Shown here one piece after another: positions 1 to 9,226 of a stretch of DNA of 64,000 nt. The notes under the pieces were generated by a model. That model saw only the letters and a list, made by a program, of their open reading frames with translations, was not told the DNA's origin and made no database searches. Position numbers and translations under genes: made by a program. The stretch comes from Pseudoflavonifractor capillosus (GTDB lineage: Bacteria; Bacillota; Clostridia; Oscillospirales; Oscillospiraceae). Each line of letters opens with the position of its first letter. Positions within the stretch are counted from its first letter, which is position 1. Location of the stretch: NCBI RefSeq assembly GCF_016899775.1, contig NZ_JACJJE010000010.1, forward strand, positions 1 to 64,000, in the 5' to 3' direction.

Positions 1-1
1 G

Positions 2-646
2 GTGTGCGTGGCCGGCGGGGCGGACGGCATCCGCATCGCCAAGTGCGAGAGCGCCCAGGACGTAAAGACCGTGGAGGCCGCCGTAACTGCCGCCGAGGAG
101 GAGTTCGGCGTGGAGCAGGGCCGCACCCTCCTCATGACCGCCCTGGAGAGTCCCAGGGGGATTCTCAATGCCTACGAGATCTGCGCCGCCTCGGAGCGGA
201 TGTTCGGCGTGGCCATCTCCGGGGGCGATCTGCGCAAGTGCCTCCAGACCAGCCCCCAGCGGGACGGGGTGGACATGCTGTGGGCCCGGGGGCAGGTGAT
301 CCTGGCCGCCCGTGCCGCGGGCATTCAGTGCTTTGACACAGTGTTCACCGACCTGGACGACCAGGAGGGCTTTGAGGCGGAGGTCTTGCAGAACAAGGCC
401 ATGGGCTTTGATGGCAAGAGCCTCATCAACCCCAAGCAGATCCGCTTCGTCCACCAGGTATTCGCCCCCACGGAGAAGGAGGTGCGCCAGGCGGAGAAGA
501 TCCTCCGGGCCTACCGGGAGCAGTCCGCCGCCGGGGTGGGCGTGTTCACCGTGGACGGGAAGATGATCGACATCGCCTTCATTCCCGGGGCGGAGCGCAC
601 CCTGAAGCTGGCCCGCGCCTGCGGCATGTACGACGGGGAGGTATGA
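2..646 (+). CDS. citE: Citrate lyase beta subunit, 5'-truncated by the window edge
   Basis: C-terminal about 214 residues of a HpcH/HpaI-type aldolase. CitE cleaves the citryl-thioester on the acyl carrier subunit to acetyl-ACP and oxaloacetate. The frame is open to the first base, so the true start and the TIM-barrel N-terminus lie outside. Visible family marks are GGADGIRIAK near the start, an acidic loop (TDLDDQEGFE) and the conserved GFDGKSLINPKQI segment. citF begins 4 bases after the stop, so the genes are co-transcribed. citD (acyl carrier protein) is absent and by usual gene order should lie just upstream of the window. Identity is secure from sequence plus context. Confidence 0.93.
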   Translation: MCVAGGADGIRIAKCESAQDVKTVEAAVTAAEEEFGVEQGRTLLMTALESPRGILNAYEICAASERMFGVAISGGDLRKCLQTSPQRDGVDMLWARGQVILAARAAGIQCFDTVFTDLDDQEGFEAEVLQNKAMGFDGKSLINPKQIRFVHQVFAPTEKEVRQAEKILRAYREQSAAGVGVFTVDGKMIDIAFIPGAERTLKLARACGMYDGEV

Positions 647-650
647 GACA

Positions 651-2216
651 ATGAAGAACGCAGTAGGACGCGAGATCCCGGACTACCTCCTGAAGGACGG
701 CAAGGAGGTCTACCAGGGCAAGAACTACATGGACGGCAAGTACCTCCAGAAGGCCGCCCCCCGCACCCGCCGGTGTGAGAAGCCGGTGGAGACGAAAGTG
801 GTGGGCTCTCTGGCTGAGGCCCTGAAGCAGTGCGGGGCCAGGGACGGCATGACCTTCTCCTTCCACCACCACCTGCGGGACGGGGACTACGTGGTCAACC
901 TGGTGATGGCCGCCGCCATTGAGGAGCTGGGGCTGAAGGATCTGACCATCGCCGCCACCAGCCTGGGCTCCGCCCACGACCCCATCGCGGCGTACATCGA
1001 GGAGGGCAAGGTGGTCGGCATCCAGACCTCCGGCATCCGGGGAAAGATGGGCGAGGTGGTCTCCGCCGGCAAGCTGAAGACCCCCGCCATCATCCGCAGC
1101 CACGGGGGTCGGCCCCGGGCCATCGAGGGGGGCGAGGTCCACATCGACATCGCCTTCGTGGCCGCCCCCACCAGCGACCAAATGGGCAACTGCCGGGGCG
1201 TGGGGGGCAAGAGCGACTGCGGCTCCCTGGGCTACGCCATGACCGACGCCAAGTACGCCGACCATGTGGTGGTGGTCACCGACTGCCTGGTGGACTTCCC
1301 CAACTTCCCCGCCTCGGTGGAGGCCATCGATGTGGATGCGGTGGTGGTAGTGGACTCCATCGGCAATCCCAAGAAAATCGCCTCCGCCGCCGCCCGCATC
1401 TCCCAGAACCCCCGGGACCTGATGATGGCGGAAAACGTGGCCAAGGTCATCGCCTCCACCCCATACTTCAAGGACGGCTTCTCCTTCCAGACCGGCGTGG
1501 GCGGTCCCTCTCTGGCGGCCAACCTGTTTTTGGAGCAGTACATGGATGAGCGGAACATCAAGATGGGCTGGGCCATCGGGGGCATCTGCAAGCCCATGGT
1601 GGAGCTGCTCCAGAAGGGCAAGGTGGGCAAGGTCATCGACGTGCAGGACTTCGACCTGGACGCGGTGAACTCCATCCACCGCACCCCCGGCCACTATGAG
1701 ATGAGCGCCTTCCAGTACGCCAACCCTGCCAACAAGGGGGCCTTCGTGAACAGCCTGGACTTCGTGGTGCTGGCGGCGCTGGAGATCGACACCGGCTTCA
1801 ACGTGAACGTGCTCACCGGCTCGGACGGTGTGCTGCGGGGCGCCCCCGGCGGCCACCCGGACACCGCCGCGGGCAGCAAGTGCTGCATCATCGTCACCCC
1901 CCTGATCCGGGGAAGAATGGCCACCGTGTGCGAACACGTGGTCACCGTCACCACTCCGGGGGACTGCGTGGACGTGCTGGTCACCGACTACGGCATCGCC
2001 GTCAACCCCCTGCGCCCGGATTTGATCGAATGTCTGGACAAAGCCGGCATCCCCCACGTGTCCATTGAGAGCCTGAAGGAGAAGGCCTACTCCCTGGTGG
2101 GCCGCCCGGACGATCTGCAGTGGGAGGATCAGGTGGTGGCCGTCCTGGAGGCCCGGGACGGCACCATCCTGGACGTGGTCCGGAAAATCAAGCCCTACGA
2201 CCCGGATAAAGACTAA
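651..2216 (+). CDS. citF: Citrate lyase alpha subunit (citrate:acetyl-ACP transferase)
   Basis: 521 residues, the usual CitF length. CitF exchanges the acetyl group on the acyl carrier protein for citrate, the first half-reaction of citrate fermentation. The start ATG follows a GGGGAGG-type ribosome site that overlaps the end of citE. Glycine-rich CoA-transferase-like stretches occur throughout, for example SFHHHLRDGDYVVN and TSGIRGKMGEVVS, and the C-terminal GGHPDTAAGSKC segment is typical. The frame is intact and GC-rich like its neighbours. It is the second visible gene of the cit operon and points to anaerobic citrate use with acetate and oxaloacetate as products. Confidence 0.95.
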   Translation: MKNAVGREIPDYLLKDGKEVYQGKNYMDGKYLQKAAPRTRRCEKPVETKVVGSLAEALKQCGARDGMTFSFHHHLRDGDYVVNLVMAAAIEELGLKDLTIAATSLGSAHDPIAAYIEEGKVVGIQTSGIRGKMGEVVSAGKLKTPAIIRSHGGRPRAIEGGEVHIDIAFVAAPTSDQMGNCRGVGGKSDCGSLGYAMTDAKYADHVVVVTDCLVDFPNFPASVEAIDVDAVVVVDSIGNPKKIASAAARISQNPRDLMMAENVAKVIASTPYFKDGFSFQTGVGGPSLAANLFLEQYMDERNIKMGWAIGGICKPMVELLQKGKVGKVIDVQDFDLDAVNSIHRTPGHYEMSAFQYANPANKGAFVNSLDFVVLAALEIDTGFNVNVLTGSDGVLRGAPGGHPDTAAGSKCCIIVTPLIRGRMATVCEHVVTVTTPGDCVDVLVTDYGIAVNPLRPDLIECLDKAGIPHVSIESLKEKAYSLVGRPDDLQWEDQVVAVLEARDGTILDVVRKIKPYDPDKD

Positions 2217-2308
2217 TTCTTCTTCCCATTGTATCCGGTTTGTGATACGATACCAGCAGCGAGAGCCGCCGCAGCCGCGGCGGCTCTCCTCGTTTTTGGA
2301 GGTGCCCC

Positions 2309-3349
2309 ATGTCCTACACCCTGTCTGAGATCCGCCCGGACGACCGCCGCAGCATGGCTCAGGTCCGCGCCCTTTTGGAGCAGGAGGGCATCGCCCTGGA
2401 CGGCAATTTGGACTATACCTGCGGCCTGTTCGACGAGGACGACAACCTGGCCGCCACCGGCAGTTCCTTCGGCTCCACCCTGCGGTGCTTCGCCGTGGAC
2501 CGCGCCCACCAGGGGGAGGGCCTGCTGAGCCAGATCGTCTCCCATCTGGTGGAACGTCTGACCGGACAGGGGCGCACCCATCTGTTTGTGTACACGAAAG
2601 TCAGCACCGCCAAATTCTTTCAGGACCTGGGGTTCTATGAGATCGCCCGGGTGGAAAACACCCTCTCCTTTTTAGAGAACCGGAAAAACGGCTTTGCCCG
2701 CTTCTGCGCCCGGCTGTCCCAGAGCCGCACCGAAGAGCCCGCCGCCGCCATTGTCATGAACGCCAACCCCTTCACCCTGGGCCACCTGGCCCTGGCGGAG
2801 CGGGCGGCGGCGGAGTTCTCCGCCGTCCACCTGTTCGTGCTGGAAGAGGACGCCAGCCTGGTGCCCTTTGCCGTGCGGTGGAAGCTGGTGACGGAGGGGG
2901 TGGCCCACCTGCCCCATGTGGTCTGCCACAAGAGCGGGCCCTACCTCATCAGCTCGGCCACCTTCCCCAGCTACTTCTTGAAGGATGAGGGGGCGGTGAT
3001 CCAGGGCCACGCCCGTCTGGACCTGGCCCTGTTCGGCCAGATTGCCCAGGCCCTGAACGTTACCGCCCGGTACGCCGGGGAGGAGCCCAGCAGCCAGGTC
3101 ACCGGCCTGTACAATCAGGTGATGGCCCGGGAGCTGCCCAAGGAGGGCATCCGGTTCATCGAAGTGCCCCGGAAAACACTGGAGGAAGTCCCCATCAGCG
3201 CCAGCACGGTGCGGAAGCTCATCCACGACGGAAATTTGGGGGCCATCCGTCCACTGGTCCCGGAACCCACTTGGCAGTTCTTCCACACCCCGGAGGCCCG
3301 GCTGGTGATCGCCGCCATCCAGGCCGCCGGGAACGTCGTCCACTACTAA
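2309..3349 (+). CDS. citC: [Citrate (pro-3S)-lyase] ligase
   Basis: 346 residues. CitC acetylates the thiol of the CitD prosthetic group with acetate and ATP, turning on the lyase. Residues 1-130 form a GNAT-like domain (acetyl-CoA-loop-like HQGEGLLSQIV near 67). Residues about 145-340 form the nucleotidyltransferase domain, with NANPFTLGH at 151-159 as the HxGH-type signature and an ISASTVRK motif near the end. The ATG is preceded by GGAGGTGCCCC. It lies 92 bases after citF, in a gap with a small CG-rich inverted repeat (about 2257-2290), and 18 bases before citXG, so it is part of the operon. Confidence 0.94.
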   Translation: MSYTLSEIRPDDRRSMAQVRALLEQEGIALDGNLDYTCGLFDEDDNLAATGSSFGSTLRCFAVDRAHQGEGLLSQIVSHLVERLTGQGRTHLFVYTKVSTAKFFQDLGFYEIARVENTLSFLENRKNGFARFCARLSQSRTEEPAAAIVMNANPFTLGHLALAERAAAEFSAVHLFVLEEDASLVPFAVRWKLVTEGVAHLPHVVCHKSGPYLISSATFPSYFLKDEGAVIQGHARLDLALFGQIAQALNVTARYAGEEPSSQVTGLYNQVMARELPKEGIRFIEVPRKTLEEVPISASTVRKLIHDGNLGAIRPLVPEPTWQFFHTPEARLVIAAIQAAGNVVHY

Positions 3350-3367
3350 GACAAGGAGGTCCCATCT

Positions 3368-4726
3368 ATGGATCGGGAAGTGACTCTGATGGAGATGCTG
3401 GAGGCCCGGGAAGTCCGGGCCGGTCGCCAGCGGGAGCTGCTGGAGCGGTATGCCCGCCCGGTGGTCTCCTTTACCCTGAACATCGCAGGCCCTGTCAAAA
3501 ACGGCCCGGTCATCCGCCGGGCCTTCCGGGAGGGGCTCCTCCGACTGGAGGACGCCCTGGCTGCCCGTGGGCTGTGCCCCCTCCACCAGGAGGAGGTGGA
3601 CCGGCCCACCGGGTGTGAGGCCCTTTGGGCTGTGGACGGCCCCGCCCGGACCGTCAAGGAGCTGTGCGCCGGGATCGAGGATCGGGACCCCCTGGGCCGT
3701 CTGTTCGACCTGGACGTGCTGGACCCGGAGGGGGGCAAGTGGGACCGGGAGGCCCTGGGGCTCCCGCCCCGGCCCTGCCTGGTGTGTGGGAAGGCAGGCA
3801 AGGGCTGCGCTTCCCGACGGCTCCACCCGGTGGAGGAGATACAGGGGAAAACCCAGGCCATCTTGCGGGACTTTTTTGCGGAAAAGGACCGGAAGCTCCT
3901 GGCCGCCCAGGGGGCCAGGTCCCTGCTGTACGAGGTGTGCACCACCCCCAAGCCGGGGCTGGTGGACCGGCACAACAACGGCAGCCACAAAGACATGGAT
4001 GTATTTACCTTTCTGGACAGCACCGCCGCCCTCCTGCCCTACCTGGAACGGGCCGCAGCCATCGGCCAGGAGACCGCCCACATGATGCCGGAGGAGACCT
4101 TTGAGCGTCTCAGGGAGGCGGGCTTGGGGGCAGAGCGGACCATGCTTCGGGCCACCGGCGGGGTGAACACCCACAAGGGGGCCATCTTCTCTCTGGGATG
4201 CGTCCTGGGGGCCTGCGGGCGGCTGTGGACCCCGGAGGGACCCTGCCGGGAGCCGGAGGAGATTTTGGCGGAGTGCGGGCACATGTCCGCCCCGGCGGCG
4301 GAGGGCTTCTTTGCCGCCCTCACCCGAGAAAACGCCCGTACCGCCGGGGAGCGGCTGTATGTAGAGACCGGAGAGCGGGGCGTGCGGGGGGAGGCGGCCG
4401 GCGGCTTCCCCGCCGTTCTGAAAATCGGCCTGCCCGCCCTGCGCGCCGCCTTGGATCAGGGGGCCGGCCTGGAGGAGGCGGGGACGGCCGCCCTTCTGGC
4501 CCTGACCGCCGGCACGGCGGACACCAACTTGTTTGCACGGGGCGGCATGGAGGGGCAGCGGTGGGCCGTCCGGCAGGCCGGGGCCCTGCTGGAGGGCGGC
4601 CCCCGCCCCGATCCGGAGGCCGTGCGGGCGCTGGACCAGGCCATGATCCAGAGAAACCTCTCTCCCGGCGGCTGCGCCGACCTGCTGGCCATCACCTATT
4701 TTCTCTATTTTATGCAGGGAAAATGA
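3368..4726 (+). CDS. citXG: Fused apo-citrate lyase phosphoribosyl-dephospho-CoA transferase / triphosphoribosyl-dephospho-CoA synthase
   Basis: 452 residues carrying two enzymes that make and attach the citrate lyase prosthetic group. Residues 1-170 match CitX (holo-ACP transferase), including the paired-cysteine segment CLVCGKAGKGC at 137-147. Residues about 185-452 match CitG, with the TPKPGLVDRHNNGSHKDMD block at 193-211 and a C-terminal segment ending SPGGCADLLA. The ribosome site AAGGAGG lies 8 bases before the ATG. CitX-CitG fusions are known in other bacteria; separate genes are also common. It is the last gene of the operon. No strong terminator is visible in the 100 bases after it, and the next recognisable feature is mobile DNA. 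Confidence 0.93.
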   Translation: MDREVTLMEMLEAREVRAGRQRELLERYARPVVSFTLNIAGPVKNGPVIRRAFREGLLRLEDALAARGLCPLHQEEVDRPTGCEALWAVDGPARTVKELCAGIEDRDPLGRLFDLDVLDPEGGKWDREALGLPPRPCLVCGKAGKGCASRRLHPVEEIQGKTQAILRDFFAEKDRKLLAAQGARSLLYEVCTTPKPGLVDRHNNGSHKDMDVFTFLDSTAALLPYLERAAAIGQETAHMMPEETFERLREAGLGAERTMLRATGGVNTHKGAIFSLGCVLGACGRLWTPEGPCREPEEILAECGHMSAPAAEGFFAALTRENARTAGERLYVETGERGVRGEAAGGFPAVLKIGLPALRAALDQGAGLEEAGTAALLALTAGTADTNLFARGGMEGQRWAVRQAGALLEGGPRPDPEAVRALDQAMIQRNLSPGGCADLLAITYFLYFMQGK

Positions 4727-4834
4727 ATTTCTCTTAAAGGTTTATGCGATATGATGTCAAGTTTTGGAAACTGATTTTTGTTTTTAGCGCCGCAATTCTT
4801 CATCTGCCTGATGCCATAGAAGAGATTTCGCACT

Positions 4835-4900
4835 GTCTCGTAACCGGTCGGCCGCAGATTCAAATCCTCCTCCCACAACCAGAAGACCCTTGAAGCTCAA
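4835..4900 (+). repeat. tRNA 3'-half-like segment with split terminator (left copy)
   Basis: A 66-base segment that aligns without gaps to 40951-41016; the last 34 bases (4867-4900) are identical. It reads like the 3' half of a tRNA: an anticodon-arm-like CTCGTAA loop, a TTCAAAT T-loop, an acceptor strand TCCCACA and encoded ACCA. The left arm of a terminator (AGACCCTTGAAGC) follows. No matching 5' half is visible upstream, so it is a remnant or attachment-site fragment, not a working tRNA. The right arm of the terminator, GCTTCAAGGG plus a T-run, reappears at about 6183-6200 on the far side of the IS element. Confidence 0.6.
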
Positions 4901-5002
4901 CTGAACCGGACCAGTAAACACGGACAATAGACAAAGTCCCCTCTGATGTAGGAAAATAAGACTACATCAGGGGGGATTCTATATGGCAAGAAGGTATCAA
5001 AA

Positions 5003-5365
5003 ATGCTGAAGCTCTTGCCCGAAATCAAGCGGATGCTGAAGAGGGGGATGAGCCATGGGGAAGTTGCGGAAAGGCTGGGGCTGAAGGGTGACAGGCCAAT
5101 CCATGATTTGCTGAAGCGAGAGCGAAAGAAAGCAATGCAAGTCACACCCAAACAGAGAGGGCGAAAACCCGCCAGGACTCTGCAGGAATACAAGTATGAA
5201 ACCAAGCGCCTGAAAATAGAGAATGTACTACTGCGGGATTTTATTACGCTCATGGGAGGAAGTGAGGCCGAAGGTCAAGTATCAAGTAATTTATCGTCAT
5301 CAGAGCGCATATCCGGTATCCGTCATGTGCACATTCTTTGGGGTATCCAGGAGCGGTTATTATGA
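5003..5365 (+). CDS. IS3-family transposase OrfA (helix-turn-helix protein)
   Basis: Up to 120 residues. The N-terminal 90 show a helix-turn-helix (GMSHGEVAERLGL), a basic linker and a leucine-zipper-like KRLKIENVLLRDF, as in OrfA proteins that bind IS ends. The last 20 or so residues overlap orfB in another frame, where IS3 elements normally make an OrfAB fusion by ribosomal frameshifting. An ATG at 4983 has a plausible beginning (ARRYQK) but meets a stop after 8 codons, so the original start may be frameshifted away and 5003 is only a fallback. Confidence 0.6.
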   Translation: MLKLLPEIKRMLKRGMSHGEVAERLGLKGDRPIHDLLKRERKKAMQVTPKQRGRKPARTLQEYKYETKRLKIENVLLRDFITLMGGSEAEGQVSSNLSSSERISGIRHVHILWGIQERLL

Positions 5366-6118
5366 TTATGTGAAACGAATGAATCGGCCCGAGAAGGACG
5401 CGCCGCTGGCTACTCTGCTTCGGAAACAACAGGAGCATTGCGTCCAAACCTATGGCTACCGCCGGATGCACCTGTGGTTAGAACGGCAAGGCATTCACCA
5501 TAACCGAAAACTGTCCTTAGGGTCATGAAAAAATACGGTCTTTTATCTGAAATTCGGGGAGAGCGGAAATAGAAGAACCTGGGGCAGCAAGTACATAAAT
5601 ATCAAAATTTACTCAACAGGGAGTCCCAGGCAGACAGGCCCAACAGCAAATGGGTAACAGATATTTCTTATATCCAAACGAAGCAAGGTGTGCTGTATCT
5701 GTCCATGATCCGTGACCTCTACGATAACAGTATCGTGGCCTACAAGACCGGAACACAGCAGGCGGTGAATCTGGTGCTGGACACCATTCGTTTCGCCATG
5801 AGGAAAGAGAAAAAGAGGGTCGCTGCGGAGTTGCAGCTCCACAGCGACCAAGGCTTTCAATACACATCTCAAGCATATTTCCAGCTGACTAAACAATACG
5901 GCATGACGCCTTCCATGTCAAGACGGGGAAACCCGTATGACAATGCCATGGCCGAAAATTTCTTCTCCATCCTTAAAACAGAGTGTATTTACAGACATAA
6001 GCCGGCTACTTTCTCTGAGGCCAACGAGATGATTGACCGATATATCCACTTTTACAATCACGAGCGTATCCAGCTTAAAACTGGAGAGGCGCCGCTGACG
6101 CGACGCCTCTCCTACTAA
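5223..6118 (+). pseudogene. IS3-family transposase OrfB (rve/DDE integrase), broken
   Basis: Catalytic transposase subunit. Frame 1 (5223-5528) carries the HTH_21-type segment CTFFGVSRSGYYDYV. The frame then shifts near 5508 and a TAG interrupts it near 5570. The rve core resumes and runs to 6118. The DDE residues are all visible: D in WVTDISYIQ, D in LHSDQGFQY and E in NAMAENFFS. One frameshift plus one nonsense codon make this copy inactive unless a reading error or recoding is involved. Confidence 0.8.
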
Positions 6119-6174
6119 AACTCAATATTTCCTACCAGGGGCTTTTTTGTACTGTCCGTATAATCTGGGGCTGT

Positions 6175-6715
6175 TCACAACCGCTTCAAGGGGGTTATTT
6201 TTCTTGCCCTGCCTGAAATAAGGCTTTTCAATTCCTCTGAAAAACGCTCTGCCATTTGCTCATGGACTCCAACTCCAGAGTGACAGTAGGTATCAACAGT
6301 AAAGTTGTAGCCGCTATGTCTGAGCCAAGTCTGAATGTCTTTTGGCGTATATCCCAAGTACAGCATTATGGTAACACAGCTGTGCTTTAAATCGTGGAAC
6401 CTAACTTGAGACACTCCCGCCCGTTTCAGCCCCCTGCGGAGCATGCGTAGAACACTGTTCAGAGACATTGGACCGCCTGCGGAACCGGGGAATACCCAGT
6501 TTTTCTGCTGCGTTAAAACGTCTACCGTATCCTTTGTCAGAAGCAGAGTGCGGTAGGCGTTTTTCGTTTTCAGGGGAGCTTCCACCACCTCTCCATTGAT
6601 TCTCGCTATTTGCCGTTTAACTCGGAGGTCGCCCCATTCTAAATCAAGGTCTTCCCACTTGGGCCCCAGGGACTCCCTCTGCCGCAGACCGGTGGCCATC
6701 TGTCCGTGGAACTTT
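6175..6715 (-). pseudogene. Tyrosine recombinase (integrase), C-terminal catalytic part only
   Basis: About 178 residues of a phage/ICE-type integrase catalytic domain on the minus strand. Visible elements are the first catalytic Arg in MATGLRQRESL, box II HDLKHS, LRHSGYN and the tyrosine in VDTYCHS. Box II has Lys where tyrosine recombinases normally have Arg (HxxR), which would weaken or abolish catalysis. The SAM-like core-binding domain is missing: upstream sequence switches at about 6713 into an unrelated gene. The 3' end points at the tRNA-like segment at 4835, the usual arrangement at an attachment site. Confidence 0.75.
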
Positions 6716-7009
6716 TTTAGCCGCCTTGGACACGCCGTAGATCCTCCCAATCTTCTCCATGGTCAGGCTCCTGCCATATTGGAGTTCTACAAGATTCCAG
6801 CCCTGGTCTCCCAAACCATCGACGGCTTTCCGCAGAGTTTCAAGCTGGAGGTTCCGGAATACAGCATCCTCCGCAGGATGCCTGACGCACTCCGAACCGA
6901 ACAGCACCGTTTCAAACGCACTTTTACTCAGATGCCCTTGGTCCCGTTTCTCCTGCGCCTGTTCCCGTTTCCCATCCTGCTCCAGAAAGTCCGCGGCCTC
7001 CTTTGGCAC
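6713..7009 (-). pseudogene. Sigma-70-like protein fragment of a mobile element
   Basis: About 99 residues, possible start at 7009. A charged N-terminus (DGKREQAQEKRDQ) leads into a region resembling sigma factor region 4 proteins of conjugative elements: PAEDAVFRNLQLETLRKAV, then an HTH-like SLTMEKIGRIYGVSKAA. The sequence breaks at a run of six T/A bases near 6713 and continues out of frame in integrase sequence, so this is the N-terminal side of a deletion junction. Assignment to the sigma-like family rests on pattern only. Confidence 0.45.
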
Positions 7010-7289
7010 TGATACTTGCCGGCCCCTCTATAAAGAATACCGCCAGTGTCGTTCATTTACATTCTTGCCGTTTTCCACGGAAAGGCGCACACCCGCGCTG
7101 CCGGCACAGCGCCAAATACTGAAGACCTTCATGGAATTCCCTTCGTTCAGGGTGCTTGCGGCACCCTACGAGACCCATGAATATCTGAGGTCCCACCGGG
7201 GTGTGGATCTCACCGGAAAGCCGCAAGTTTTCGGCTTTCGCCTGATTCTAATGTGGAACAACCGTTTGGTCTCACCCAATGCATCTGAA
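7010..7289. other. Intergenic stretch without a recognised gene
   Basis: About 280 bases between the sigma-like fragment and the terminator of the surface-protein pseudogene. Translations in six frames are short and resemble nothing I know. No tRNA, repeat or clear promoter was seen. Confidence 0.4.
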
Positions 7290-7332
7290 AAAACGGCCAG
7301 GGTGAAGGGGCACTCCACTCTGGCCGTTTCAG
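7290..7332 (-). terminator. Rho-independent terminator of the SLH pseudogene
   Basis: Minus-strand hairpin with arms AACGGCCAGAGTGGAGTG and CACCCTGGCCGTT (small mismatches), followed by a run of six T on the minus strand. It sits 6 bases after the stop codon of the SLH pseudogene. Confidence 0.75.
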
Positions 7333-7337
7333 ATCAT

Positions 7338-8968
7338 TCATTCGTACAACTCACAAAACCGCATCAGCACCGTCGCCGCCTGTGCGCGTGTGGTCTCGCC
7401 CTGGGGGGTGAGGGTGCTGCCGTCGCCGGTGCTGCTGATGATCCCCGCGCCGCAGGCCCACTGGAGGGCGGAGACGGCGTACCCGGACACATCGAAGGCG
7501 TCGGCATAGCTGAGAATGTTGGTGTCCTCTCCGATGGACACGTCGTAACCCTGGTGCTGGGCGCAGCGGTGGAGCATCACAGCCAGCTGCTCTCGGGTGA
7601 TGGGATCGTCAGGGCCAAACACCCCGCCGCCGGTGCCGCCGGCGATCCCTTCACTGACGGCCCAGCGGATGGCCTCTGCGTAGTAGGCCGCCGGGTCCAC
7701 ATCGTCAAAGTCCATCAGGCAGTTGACCACCGGGCTGCCGGAGAGCCGCCACAGGATGGTGACGATCTGCCCCCGGGTGGTGGTGCCCTCCGGGCTGAAG
7801 GCGGAGCCGCTGGTGCCCGCCATCAGGCCCTCGCCGTAGACGTACTGGATGGCGTCATAGGCCCAGTAGCTCTCTGGCACGTCGGCGAAGGGCATTCCCC
7901 GGGAGATCTGCCGGAAGGTGACGGCAATGGTCACCCGGCCCCGGGGCTGTTCAAAGGTGTAGGTGCCGTCCCGGTGTTCCGTCACGTCCACGTGGTCCCC
8001 ATCCCGGCCGGTGACGGAGACCTGCTTCGCCTCATATTCCTCGTCGGGGGTGACGGTGAGGGTGACCTCCTACCCCGCCTCCGGGGTGCGGGGGTTCACC
8101 TTCACCGTGCCGCCGTTCCCCATGTCCAGGGACGGGGCGTAGGTGGGCTCGCTGTCACCGGAGTTGGAGTGGGGCCGGGCTGTCACGGTGCAGGAGGCGG
8201 TTTAGCCGCCGTCCGCCGTGGTGACGGTGATGGTGGCGGTGCCCTTGGCAACAGCGGTGACGCGGCCGTTTGCGTCCACCGCGGCGACGGTAGTATGATC
8301 ACTGCTCCACGTCACAGCTCTGTTGCCGGCACCCTCCGGCAGCACTGTGGCGGTGAGGGTCTCGGTACCGCCGACGGTAAGGGTCGTGCTGGTCTTGTTC
8401 AGCATCACGTCGGTGACTTCGTAGATCACGACGGTGCCCGTCACGGTGCCGCCGCTGATGGTGATGCCCCCCCTGCGCCGCCGGAGCCGCCGCCGATGCC
8501 CGCGCCGTTCTCGCCGCCGGTGGCCGTGACCTTACCTCCGTTGATGGTGATGGTGCCGCCTTTTTCGCCGGAGCCGCCGATGCTGGCATCGTTCATGCTG
8601 CCTGTGGCCTCCAGCACGCCCATCTCCGCCCCGGTGGACTGGGCATAGATGGTCAAGCTGTTGCCTTCGGCGACTTGGATGCCCTGGCTGGCGGTCAGCT
8701 TGCACCCGTCGGCGAGGATGAGGTGCACCTCGCCGGTGACGGTGACGCGCTGGCCGATGGTTACGTTGCCCTCTGCAACATACCAGTGCGCAGCACTGTC
8801 GTTTTGGCCCCAGTACATGAGCGTTTCTGTTACCAGCTCGGCGCTGGTGCAGGTCTGCATGGTGCCGTCCTCGTCAAGATACGTTACGCCGCTTGCCGCA
8901 ACCGTGACGGGCAGCAGCCCCAGACACAGGCACAGGGCCAGGCACAGGCTCCAGATCCATCTTTTCAT
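7338..8968 (-). pseudogene. Secreted surface protein with carbohydrate-binding-like, Ig-like (Big_2) and three SLH domains, inactivated
   Basis: On the minus strand a signal peptide begins at 8968 (MKRWIWSL..., AGGAGG 8 bases upstream), then a glycine-rich repeat region with beta-helix-like ITINGGKVTATGG. A frameshift near 8465 changes frame into an Ig-like Big_2 domain (ATVLPEGAGNRAVTW). In-frame stops follow at about 8202 and 8072, and then three S-layer homology repeats (FADVPESYWAYDAIQYV, FDDVDPAAYYAEAIRWAV, and a third near 7440) that would bind cell-wall polymer. Order of parts matches wall-anchored proteins of Clostridia. Three independent lesions make it a pseudogene; sequencing error could explain one but hardly all three. 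Confidence 0.8.
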
Positions 8969-9139
8969 GCAAGGTACCTCCTGTTCTTTGACCAGGTCTG
9001 GTTGTCGTATGGGGGACCCATACGACACAATTCTCGCTTTTGGGCCCCCAAAGTGTTCCTTTTCCTGTCAGAAATAGGAGTACATCGAATAATCGTTTTG
9101 AACTTTTCTCGCCAAAAACAATGCATTATACAAAACAGG

Positions 9140-9175
9140 CGCACCTTTTCCATGAAAACCATCAGAAAAGGTGCG
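9140..9175 (-). terminator. Hairpin downstream of the LuxR-type pseudogene
   Basis: Arms CGCACCTTTTC and GAAAAGGTGCG (11 bp, perfect) with a 14-base loop, about 50 bases after the end of the regulator pseudogene on the minus strand. A short T-rich stretch follows on that strand. Probable terminator. Confidence 0.5.
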
Positions 9176-9226
9176 TCAAAAATTTTGCGAGAAACGCATT
9201 GCGCCATCGCGAAACATGCGGGTGTT

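Larger units (their letters stand above)
4920..6159 (+). mobile_element. IS3-family (IS150-like) insertion sequence, defective
   Basis: About 1.24 kb bounded by imperfect terminal inverted repeats. The left end is ACGGACAATAGACAAAG at 4920-4936. The right end, read on the minus strand, is ACGGACAGTACAAAAAAGC from 6159. Between them are an orfA-like and an orfB-like frame on the plus strand. The transposase frame is broken (see the orfB entry), so transposition would need help in trans. No clear target duplication was found. The insertion separates the two arms of the terminator of the neighbouring tRNA-3' segment. Confidence 0.8.

Noticed and set aside
579-2057. Long minus-strand frame opposite citF
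   Set aside because: It is the mirror of a GC-rich gene, has low-complexity His/Gly/Val content and no ribosome site; citF on the other strand is certain.
2672-4282. 536-codon minus-strand frame opposite citC/citXG
   Set aside because: Same reason: antisense of confident genes with odd composition and no family motif.
6759-8648. 629-codon plus-strand frame
   Set aside because: Runs antisense across the SLH pseudogene and a gap; composition is that of a GC-rich reverse strand and no domain is recognisable.
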